5,900 bases of DNA, from assembly GCA_003649445.1 (NCBI GenBank), contig QMRV01000122.1:1-5900 (forward strand), in the 5' to 3' direction. Numbering within the stretch: position 1 is the stretch's first letter; every line of letters begins with the position of its first letter. Positions 1-5,740 of this stretch are shown in pieces. The notes below the pieces were generated by a model. That model saw only the letters and a list, made by a program, of their open reading frames with translations, searched no databases and was not told the DNA's origin. Position numbers and translations under genes: made by a program. The DNA is from Thermoprotei archaeon. GTDB lineage: Archaea; Thermoproteota; Thermoprotei; Thermofilales; B15-G2.

Positions 1-7
1 CCAATAG

Positions 8-24
8 TTTAAATTTCATTTAAA
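8..24. repeat. AT-rich inverted repeat upstream of the promoter
   Basis: TTTAAAT (8-14) and its reverse complement ATTTAAA (18-24) are separated by the 3-base spacer TTC. The repeat lies just upstream of the BRE/TATA of the gene at 66, where archaeal activators often bind. It is made only of A and T, so in this AT-rich DNA it could be chance. A role as a protein-binding site is inference. Confidence 0.3.
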
Positions 25-27
25 TGT

Positions 28-42
28 GGGAAAGTTTATAAT
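28..42 (+). promoter_or_regulatory. BRE/TATA promoter for the large redox membrane protein, leaderless
   Basis: A purine-rich GGGAAAG element (28-34) resembling an archaeal BRE leads into the TATA-like GTTTATAA (34-41). The TATA centre lies about 27-28 bp before the ATG at 66, which is the usual archaeal TATA-to-transcription-start distance. The transcript should therefore begin at or within a few bases of the start codon. No Shine-Dalgarno motif precedes the ATG, consistent with leaderless translation. Confidence 0.7.
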
Positions 43-65
43 GTTCGCACACTTTTCTCCCTTAA

Positions 66-3000
66 ATGAGGAAAGCCAGTATCATCCTAGCTCTAGTAGT
101 AATACTGGGAATAATTATTCCCACGTGTCAATGTACTCCCACAACTGAAGACAGCTATCCTTATGTACTTCGCTTAGAATGGCGGGTTGATATACCTGCA
201 AGAGTTTCCTGTATTTCAGCTTCAAAAAACTTTGAAACAGTTGCCGCGTTAATTAGAAGCTATCCTTACAGTAAACTAACACTATTTTACAGAGGAAATC
301 TCTGTACAATAGAGCTTAAAGGCCTACCTATAGACGGAATATGGGTTACAGCTAGAGGAGACTATTTTTTAGCTCACTTTACAAACGGGTCGCTCATCCT
401 ACTTGACGAAAACTTGAGAAAAGTAGTTCACTTTGGGCAAATGGATGATGCAAGAAACGCTATTTTCTCAGATAACGGAGAGTACTTCGTAGTATACGGC
501 ACTAGAAAGTTGAAATACTATAGTATATGGAAAATATTTCCTATATATGAGACGAGCTACATAAATTCAATACTGAAAGTAGACGTATCTTCGAGCGGGG
601 AGTACGTCTTAGTAGCAGGTTTCAACACTTTCTGCGGAGCATGTATAAGTGAAGGATTAGTCTATACAAAACTAGCAAAATCTTCGGGTGAATATGTATC
701 AATATGTGATAAATTTAGCTCAGACTGTATAGGCTACTTAACGCATGTACTTGGACCTAAAGGTATTTCAGCTAGATTGAAAGCAGATGTAGGGAGAACG
801 CTACTAGTTTTCTACAACGATGAACTTAAAGTAATAAAGAAAGTGTCATTTCCGTATAAATTCAAGAATTTATGGAACTTCAATAGCAAAGCAAGAGTAT
901 TGAAAAAAGGCGACAGAGCGATAATAGCTGTAGATAAAGGTGAAGGCGAGTGGATCCTGTATGAAATAGATTTCGAAAACCTAGACATTAAGTACCCAGG
1001 AAATCTTACAGAAGTCAAAGCAGACTTCCTAGACTTCTCTCCATCAAATGTACTTATAGCATGCAGGAAAGTCGAGCAGAAAATAGTTCTCACAGTAGTA
1101 AACATGACTGACAGACAAGTACTAGCAGAAATAGAAAGAGCGCTCCTCGACACACGTGAAGAAGTAAAATCAGTAGAAATGTCATTGGATGGAAGAAAAG
1201 TTCTCTTAATAACTACAAAAGCAATTGAATGCTATTCTCTCCAGAAGAAAAAAGCTATGCCCGAAAAAGAGAAAACTAGAGTAATATTTCAATTCACTTT
1301 AGAAGGAAACCTAACAGACATAAGCTTAGAGCTAATAGATCTTGAAACAAGACAAATAGTTTTCAGCGACACTATCAACACCACAACTTTGGAATTATAC
1401 TTACCTAAGAAAGCTTACCTGCTAAAAGCTCAAGCTGAAGGCTATGTGCCGCAGCAAGTAGTATTTAACTTGACTTTATTCAACTACACTACAGTAGTGC
1501 CTATATACTTAACCAAAGTGAAGCAAGAAGCTCTCTACAGAAAAGTCTTTGTTCAAGTAGTAGACACTAAAGGATGCGGGCTACCTACTGCAACAATACT
1601 AGTGTACTACAATACTCGCTTAGTGACAGCAAAAATAACTGAAACAAATGGTTCAGCCGCTTTTCTCCTACCTAAAGGAAATTACTCAATTGAAGTAACA
1701 AAGGAAGGCTATTACTCGGCTTACTGCAATATAACTGTAAGCGAAAGCGATGTAACTATATTTGTCACATTAGCAAAAAGAATAGAAGAATTCACTGCAG
1801 TACTCCATGTATTCAACTACACAGGAGAGCCTGTCAAGGAATTCTCGCTCCTCATAATTGAAGCAAATACGTCGAAAGTCCTCTACAAGACTAAAGTAGA
1901 GGGAAATGTGTACACCGCAGTTCTACCCAAAGGAATATACACAGTATTTGTAAACGCGTCTGGGGCACTCCCATTCAACAAAACGATATCAGTTTCAACG
2001 AACACTACTCTCTACATTACCCTTGGCCCTGTTGAAAGAAAAACACTAATACCGGAAACACTCTACACAGTCTTAACCACGCTCTTCTTCTTAATGGCTT
2101 TAATTATAGTAATGTTCGTATTAATGCTCACAAACGAGAAAATAGCTCTAAGAATAGTTAAGCATAGAAGAAAAATAGTTACATTAACACTAATAGTAGT
2201 CATAGCCTTTATACTGGCGCTCTCCTCGCTTCCAATGATATATCAGCAGGCTCCTAAACTAGAAGAAAAAGCAGAACGCCCCTACGACCTTTCATTTAAG
2301 CTAGTCGACGGAACAGCAGCTAGACTAAGCGACTATAGAGGAAAAATACTCATAGTAGAGCTAATGAGCACAGAGTGTCCAACATGCGAGAAAATAATAC
2401 CTGTTCTCAAAGAAATATACTCCAAGTACAGAGGAATAGTCGAAATAATTTCGATTAGCATAGATCCCAGGGACACAGCCGAGATTCTAAAGGCTTATGC
2501 CGTAAAGAAAGATATTCCATGGAAAATAGGCTACAATTCTACAGCAGTATACACAGACAAATACTTATCTAAAGTATTTGCAGGTACACCTACAATACTA
2601 ATCATAGACAGAGAAGGCTATGTACGAAAAGTACTATACGGTGCAGTAAGCTACGAACAGTTTAATGAAGCCTTGTCGGACATACTTAAATCAGTTGAAG
2701 TAAGCATAACAAGTCTGCTCATAAGCACACTCGTACTTGGAGTACTATCGAACTTTTCTGTATGCAGCTTCCAGCAAGCAGTCTTCCTCATAGGCTACCT
2801 TACAGGCCTAGAGCACTCTGTTCGCAGAACAATAGCGGTTACGATACTCTATGTCTTAGGCCTGGCAACAATGTTCATAGTGATAGGAGTGCTAATATTC
2901 CAGATAGGCGCGCTAGCACAAAATAGAAGCCTACTTCTCCTAGTAGGCGGAATAATCACAGTGCTCATAGGTTTGAGAATGTTAAACATAATTAAGCCTC

Positions 3001-3422
3001 CTAAATCAAAGCTCCTTGGAGACCTCTTTAGAAAGTTTAGAGGAGTAGAAGAATCGACAGTAAAGTCGCTTGCAGGCGCCTACGCACTAGGACTCGCTGT
3101 AGGAGCAGGCTTTGCCTGGACACAGTGCCTAGGCTCATTCCTGCCAGCTGTAATGTACGCGCTGTCCTACGGCTTTACTGACATAAAGTATGGAATACTA
3201 GTGCCACTTATCTACACAATAGGATTTAGTGTAGTCTTTTTAGTAATAGCGCTCGCAATAGAATTCGGCATGGCTAGACTAGCTAAGAAGAGTGAGAAGA
3301 GACTAGAGCTAATAGAGAAGATCTTCAGCCTCCTAATACTTTTCTTCGGAATCGACATGATTGTAGCAGGATTATTCAGTACAATGACTATTTTTGAGAG
3401 AATAGGCCAGTTAGTAAGATAG
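66..3422 (+). CDS. Exported propeller/PEGA-like protein fused to a TlpA-type thioredoxin and a CcdA/DsbD electron-transfer domain
   Basis: This 1118-residue protein is predicted to carry reducing equivalents across the membrane. Residues 1-23 form a signal peptide (RK, then a hydrophobic stretch). About 35-395 is beta-rich, with propeller-like FSDNGEYFVV (near 133), SSSGEYVLVAG (near 174) and SLDGRKVLLI (near 373), plus CGAC (190-193) and C214/C221. Three carboxypeptidase-regulatory/PEGA-like domains follow (about 404-484, 491-570, 574-656), each with LPKG/LPKK then Tyr (446, 535, 620) and many N-glycosylation sequons. Helices at about 667-689 and 704-726 flank a basic cytoplasmic loop. A TlpA/redoxin domain (about 739-875) has CPTC at 771-774 and the cis-Pro loop GTPT (P842). 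Six helices (about 881-1107) resemble CcdA/DsbD, with the two membrane cysteines C900 and C1021 (WTQC). Positive loops place thioredoxin outside. Family knowledge: CcdA accepts electrons from cytosolic thioredoxin. The target is unknown; the N-terminal fold is the least certain call. The ATG fits the leaderless promoter and signal peptide. Confidence 0.85.
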   Translation: MRKASIILALVVILGIIIPTCQCTPTTEDSYPYVLRLEWRVDIPARVSCISASKNFETVAALIRSYPYSKLTLFYRGNLCTIELKGLPIDGIWVTARGDYFLAHFTNGSLILLDENLRKVVHFGQMDDARNAIFSDNGEYFVVYGTRKLKYYSIWKIFPIYETSYINSILKVDVSSSGEYVLVAGFNTFCGACISEGLVYTKLAKSSGEYVSICDKFSSDCIGYLTHVLGPKGISARLKADVGRTLLVFYNDELKVIKKVSFPYKFKNLWNFNSKARVLKKGDRAIIAVDKGEGEWILYEIDFENLDIKYPGNLTEVKADFLDFSPSNVLIACRKVEQKIVLTVVNMTDRQVLAEIERALLDTREEVKSVEMSLDGRKVLLITTKAIECYSLQKKKAMPEKEKTRVIFQFTLEGNLTDISLELIDLETRQIVFSDTINTTTLELYLPKKAYLLKAQAEGYVPQQVVFNLTLFNYTTVVPIYLTKVKQEALYRKVFVQVVDTKGCGLPTATILVYYNTRLVTAKITETNGSAAFLLPKGNYSIEVTKEGYYSAYCNITVSESDVTIFVTLAKRIEEFTAVLHVFNYTGEPVKEFSLLIIEANTSKVLYKTKVEGNVYTAVLPKGIYTVFVNASGALPFNKTISVSTNTTLYITLGPVERKTLIPETLYTVLTTLFFLMALIIVMFVLMLTNEKIALRIVKHRRKIVTLTLIVVIAFILALSSLPMIYQQAPKLEEKAERPYDLSFKLVDGTAARLSDYRGKILIVELMSTECPTCEKIIPVLKEIYSKYRGIVEIISISIDPRDTAEILKAYAVKKDIPWKIGYNSTAVYTDKYLSKVFAGTPTILIIDREGYVRKVLYGAVSYEQFNEALSDILKSVEVSITSLLISTLVLGVLSNFSVCSFQQAVFLIGYLTGLEHSVRRTIAVTILYVLGLATMFIVIGVLIFQIGALAQNRSLLLLVGGIITVLIGLRMLNIIKPPKSKLLGDLFRKFRGVEESTVKSLAGAYALGLAVGAGFAWTQCLGSFLPAVMYALSYGFTDIKYGILVPLIYTIGFSVVFLVIALAIEFGMARLAKKSEKRLELIEKIFSLLILFFGIDMIVAGLFSTMTIFERIGQLVR

Positions 3423-3425
3423 ATT

Positions 3426-4073
3426 CTACCTAGATATTTTCAATAAAAATATTTTATCGAATATTGTTTTCTTAACTCCTTCAATTGAGCAAGTAAAACC
3501 AAAATCCTTTACAATACTGAGGACTTTCTCTAAGCCTGTAAGAGAAGAACACGTAATGTAAGCTTCACCTCCTTTTTTGAGCTTCTCAGAAAGCTCTTCT
3601 ATAAACTTATAAAATAACTCGAGTTTTCTTCCACAGCAAATAGCTAAGTCGATTTCGTCAAGAGGATCTAACGGTAAGTAAGGAGGATTGAATACTACGA
3701 CATTAAGCGAAGAGGCTCTAAAACAAGAAAGACCGTCGGCTACTATGACATCTATTTTGTGGCTATACTTGGCGCACACGATATTCTGTTTAGCGCAACA
3801 CGCGGTTCTCCACACGACATCGGTTGCAATACCATAGTTTATTTTGTCAGCTAGTGAAATTATGAGCGCGCCGCTACCCGACCCTACTTCAACTAACTCA
3901 TTGAATGTCTTTTCATGTAAGTGCTCTACAAGAAGATCTGTAGAGTATGTTCTTTTGGGATTAAAGACAGAGTCTAAGTAGAGGCGTATCCCTCTATAGT
4001 TAATGTATTTTCCAGTAGAGAGCTTAATGTATGCTCTAAGAAGTTTTCTAACGATTTTTGCTCGAAGACTCAT
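3426..4073 (-). CDS. HemK2/Mtq2-like NPPY N-methyltransferase (probable protein glutamine methyltransferase)
   Basis: This 215-residue cytoplasmic class I SAM-dependent methyltransferase has the SAM-binding motif I EVGSGSG at residues 62-68 and the catalytic NPPY at 129-132, followed by LPLDPLDEIDLA. NPPY marks enzymes that methylate a planar amide or amino nitrogen (glutamine N5 or adenine N6). The length, the motif order and the GRKLELFYKFIEEL helix after NPPY match the short archaeal/eukaryotic HEMK2/Mtq2 group, known to methylate the GGQ glutamine of the class I release factor, usually with a Trm112 partner. The N-terminal motif commonly reading SEDT is divergent here (FNPKRTYSTD, 37-46), so the substrate could differ; an RNA methyltransferase of the small domain is the main alternative. 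Its ATG overlaps the upstream stop as ATGA (4073-4070), implying coupled translation from the DUF59 mRNA. Its stop is 3 bp from the convergent large gene. Confidence 0.85.
   Translation of the reverse strand: MSLRAKIVRKLLRAYIKLSTGKYINYRGIRLYLDSVFNPKRTYSTDLLVEHLHEKTFNELVEVGSGSGALIISLADKINYGIATDVVWRTACCAKQNIVCAKYSHKIDVIVADGLSCFRASSLNVVVFNPPYLPLDPLDEIDLAICCGRKLELFYKFIEELSEKLKKGGEAYITCSSLTGLEKVLSIVKDFGFTCSIEGVKKTIFDKIFLLKISR
3436..3472 (+). terminator. T-rich putative transcription terminator of the large gene
   Basis: Downstream of the TAG at 3420-3422, the + strand carries repeated T tracts: ATATTTTC (3434-3441), ATATTTTATC (3449-3458) and ATTGTTTTCTT (3463-3473). Archaeal RNA polymerase terminates on such T-rich non-template stretches without needing a hairpin. 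The tracts lie inside the 3' end of the convergent methyltransferase gene, so the two transcripts would overlap slightly. No comparable T tract is visible for the minus-strand operon past 3426. Confidence 0.4.
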
Positions 4074-4315
4074 GGGAAAACAGTCTTCACTTCTACTTCT
4101 TTCACTCCCTCGACTTCACTGACTTTTCTTTCGATCACTAAGGCAAAGTACCTCATCAATGGGCAGAACGGCGAAGTAGGCCTAAAGTATACCGTCACTT
4201 TACCGTCTTCTACTTTAATATCTTTGACCATGCCTGCGTCAACAATATTCATACCTATTTCTGGGTCCATAACTTCTTTTAGAGCCGACAATACTTTCTC
4301 TTTTAACTCTGACAT
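4070..4315 (-). CDS. MIP18/DUF59 family Fe-S assembly protein (SufT-like), short form
   Basis: This 81-residue cytoplasmic protein belongs to the MIP18/DUF59 family. The signature DPEIGMNIVDAGMV occupies residues 17-30, followed by the strand pair DIKVEDGKVTVYFRPTS and the conserved TSPFCP (47-52) with C51. The helix 53-69 and final strand VKEVEVKTVF complete the domain. Family members (SufT, PaaD, eukaryotic CIA2/MIP18) help mature or target Fe-S proteins; the exact client is not visible here. Most relatives are about 100 residues and continue after the last strand into a Pro/Trp-containing tail; this one stops at VFP, so it is a minimal core version. I see no sign of a frameshift. The gene is first in a two-gene operon and shares four bases with the methyltransferase start. 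A TATA box about 27 bp upstream makes it leaderless and supports this ATG. Confidence 0.9.
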   Translation of the reverse strand: MSELKEKVLSALKEVMDPEIGMNIVDAGMVKDIKVEDGKVTVYFRPTSPFCPLMRYFALVIERKVSEVEGVKEVEVKTVFP

Positions 4316-4335
4316 AGTGTACTATTACTGTCTGC

Positions 4336-4353
4336 AAAATATATAGCTTTAAG
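4336..4353 (-). promoter_or_regulatory. BRE/TATA promoter of the DUF59-methyltransferase operon
   Basis: Read on the minus strand, CTTAAAGC (4353-4346) precedes CTATATATTTT (4346-4336). The first is a plausible BRE and the second a strong TATA box. The TATA centre is about 27 bp from the ATG at 4315, so transcription should start at the start codon and give a leaderless mRNA. No Shine-Dalgarno sequence is seen before that ATG. The 18-bp palindrome at 4359-4376 abuts this element on its upstream side. Confidence 0.75.
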
Positions 4354-4358
4354 CAAAC

Positions 4359-4376
4359 TGTTCGCTATAGAGAACA
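4359..4376. promoter_or_regulatory. 18-bp near-perfect palindrome, candidate operator between divergent promoters
   Basis: The site reads TGTTC-G-CTATAG-A-GAACA. It is symmetrical at 16 of 18 positions, with only the G/A pair at 4364 and 4371 breaking the dyad. It starts about 5 bp upstream of the BRE of the minus-strand operon and ends about 20 bp before the BRE-like element of asnS. A dyad of this size beside a BRE is typical of the binding site of a dimeric helix-turn-helix regulator. Which regulator binds, and whether it activates or represses, cannot be seen. Confidence 0.5.
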
Positions 4377-4396
4377 AAGAGTAGTCAGAATAACAG

Positions 4397-4410
4397 CAAA
4401 ACTTAAAATA
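4397..4410 (+). promoter_or_regulatory. BRE/TATA promoter of asnS
   Basis: CAAAAC (4397-4402) is BRE-like and is followed by the TATA-like TTAAAATA (4403-4410). The usual TATA-to-start spacing predicts transcription beginning near 4432-4436, only a few bases before the proposed AUU start codon at 4438. The mRNA would then be leaderless or nearly so, like the other two promoters in the window, although this gene has no AUG there. Confidence 0.55.
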
Positions 4411-4428
4411 TTCAATTATTAACTCTAC

Positions 4429-4436
4429 GAGGGGGT
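4429..4436 (+). promoter_or_regulatory. Shine-Dalgarno-like GAGGGGGT before the asnS start
   Basis: GAGGGGGT can pair with the archaeal 16S 3' end (anti-SD AUCACCUC) with one mismatch and one G-U wobble. The core GAGG ends 5 bases before ATT 4438 and 8 bases before ATT 4441, so it suits initiation at either. However, the TATA box at 4403-4410 predicts a transcription start inside or just after this motif, so it may be only partly present in the mRNA. Confidence 0.4.
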
Positions 4437-4437
4437 C

Positions 4438-5733
4438 ATTATTGAATACCTACCGATAGCCAAACTCCTTTCTTCCCCAAAAGAGGGAGAAGAAGTAGCT
4501 ATTAGAGGATGGGTCTACAGAAAAAGAGAACTCAAAACAGGAGTATTCATTCTCGTAAGAGACTCTACTGGAGTAGTACAGTGTGTAGTTAAGCCAGCAA
4601 ATAAGGAAGCTTATCAAAAAGCTCTAGAGCTAGGTATAGAAAGTTCACTTAAATTAAAAGGAGTAGTCAAACTAGACAAACGTGCTCCAGGCGGAGTAGA
4701 ACTCCACGTAACAAAACTTGAGCCAGTTCACGTAAACTCTATTTTCCCAATAACTAAGGACGCTTCACCTGAATACCTGCTAGACGTTAGACATCTATGG
4801 CTAAGAAGCCGTAAAATGAACGCAGTTCTTAAAATAAGGCATACAGTCTTCGGAGCAATACACGAGTATTTCAGAAGCAAAGGCTTCTACGAAGTACAAT
4901 GCCCCACATTCATTACGGCTGCATGTGAAGGAGGAGCAACACTATTCTCAGTAGACTACTTCGGAAGAAAAGACGTATACTTAACGCAGTCGGCGCAGTT
5001 CTACTTAGAAGCACTCATATTCACGCTAGAAAAAGTCTACACAATAGCTCCTTCATTTAGAGCAGAGAAATCGAGAACAAGGAGGCATCTAACAGAGTTC
5101 TGGCACGCTGAGGCAGAAGTAGCGTGGTGCGGGCTAGAAGATATAATGAAAATTGAAGAAGAGCTAGTAACATATATTGTCAGAAAAGTCTTAAATGAAA
5201 GACTAGAAGAATTAAGTTTCCTTAAAAGGGATATAAATATGCTAGAAAACGTTAAGCCTCCATTCTACAGAATCACTTACGATGAAGCTTTAGAAATAAT
5301 CAACAGAAAGGGATTCAGCCTTAAGTGGGGAGAAGACTTCGGAGCAGACGAAGAAAGAGCTCTGACAAAAGAATTCGACAAACCAGTCTTCGTGTACGGC
5401 TATCCAGAAGAATGTAAAGCATTTTACCACAAAAACGACCCCAAGAGGCCGGAAGTCACTCTCTCAGTAGACCTACTGGCGCCAGAAGGCTACGGCGAAA
5501 TAATAGGCGGAGGAGAAAGAATAGCCGACGAAAAAGAACTCGTCGAGAAAATAAAGAGATTTGGTCTTAGAGCAGAAGACTATGAATGGTACATAGACTT
5601 AAGAAGGTACGGCAGCGTACCTCACGCTGGATTCGGACTAGGAGTAGACAGAACAGTCATGTGGATAGCGGGACTAGACCACATAGTAAACGCAATTCCA
5701 TTCCCCAGAACCATTAGAAGAGTATACCCGTAG
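4438..5733 (+). CDS. asnS: Asparaginyl-tRNA synthetase, archaeal type, apparent AUU start
   Basis: This class IIb enzyme charges tRNA-Asn with asparagine in the cytoplasm. From 4438 it has 431 residues, normal for archaeal AsnRS. The OB-fold anticodon-binding domain spans about 20-100 (VAIRGWVYRKRELK, VRDSTGVVQCVV, RAPGGVELHVTKLE). The catalytic domain follows: motif 1 with P156, EGGATLF, QSAQFYLEA, motif 2 FRAEKSRTRRHLTEFWH (F207-R208-A209-E210), DLRRYGSVPHAGFG and motif 3 GLGVDR (R405). The QSAQ and EKSRTRRHLTEFWH segments separate it from archaeal AspRS. The stop at 4420-4422 limits the start, and no in-frame ATG, GTG or TTG occurs before 4816, which lies after the OB-fold. ATT at 4438 is chosen because the resulting MIEYLPI lines up with the MIE start I recall for Pyrococcus AsnRS; ATT 4441 is the alternative. 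A single T-to-G difference at 4440 would make ATG, so a sequence error is possible. The gene ends in TAG TGA TAA and the next gene starts 7 bases later. Confidence 0.93.
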   Translation: MIEYLPIAKLLSSPKEGEEVAIRGWVYRKRELKTGVFILVRDSTGVVQCVVKPANKEAYQKALELGIESSLKLKGVVKLDKRAPGGVELHVTKLEPVHVNSIFPITKDASPEYLLDVRHLWLRSRKMNAVLKIRHTVFGAIHEYFRSKGFYEVQCPTFITAACEGGATLFSVDYFGRKDVYLTQSAQFYLEALIFTLEKVYTIAPSFRAEKSRTRRHLTEFWHAEAEVAWCGLEDIMKIEEELVTYIVRKVLNERLEELSFLKRDINMLENVKPPFYRITYDEALEIINRKGFSLKWGEDFGADEERALTKEFDKPVFVYGYPEECKAFYHKNDPKRPEVTLSVDLLAPEGYGEIIGGGERIADEKELVEKIKRFGLRAEDYEWYIDLRRYGSVPHAGFGLGVDRTVMWIAGLDHIVNAIPFPRTIRRVYP

Positions 5734-5740
5734 TGATAAA

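Noticed and set aside
126..137. Lipobox or CxC metal motif at PTCQC (residues 19-23)
   Set aside because: The cysteines sit at the expected signal-peptide cleavage region and lack the L-A/S-G/A pattern of a lipobox. Nothing nearby supports metal binding.
812..1153. 113-codon open frame on the minus strand
   Set aside because: It lies wholly within the large + strand gene, is rich in Ser/Thr/Phe as shadow frames are, has no recognisable domain, and has no evident promoter.
3446..3455. AAAATATTTT perfect palindrome as a regulatory site or hairpin
   Set aside because: It consists only of A and T, has no loop, and lies inside the methyltransferase coding region. It is more simply explained by AT-rich coding sequence and the T tracts noted as a terminator.
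4070..4110. Frameshift that truncated the DUF59 protein
   Set aside because: The other forward frames past the stop show no Pro/Trp tail typical of the family, and the ATGA overlap with an intact methyltransferase is a normal operon junction.
4364..4372. CTATAG inside the palindrome as a TATA box for asnS
   Set aside because: The match to archaeal TATA elements is poor and the preceding bases do not resemble a BRE. TTAAAATA at 4403-4410 is better placed and better preceded. It would, however, give a longer leader including the SD-like motif, so it is not fully excluded.
4442..4444. TTG near the expected asnS start
   Set aside because: It is in the wrong frame (frame 2) and reaches a TAG five codons later, so it cannot start asnS without a frameshift.
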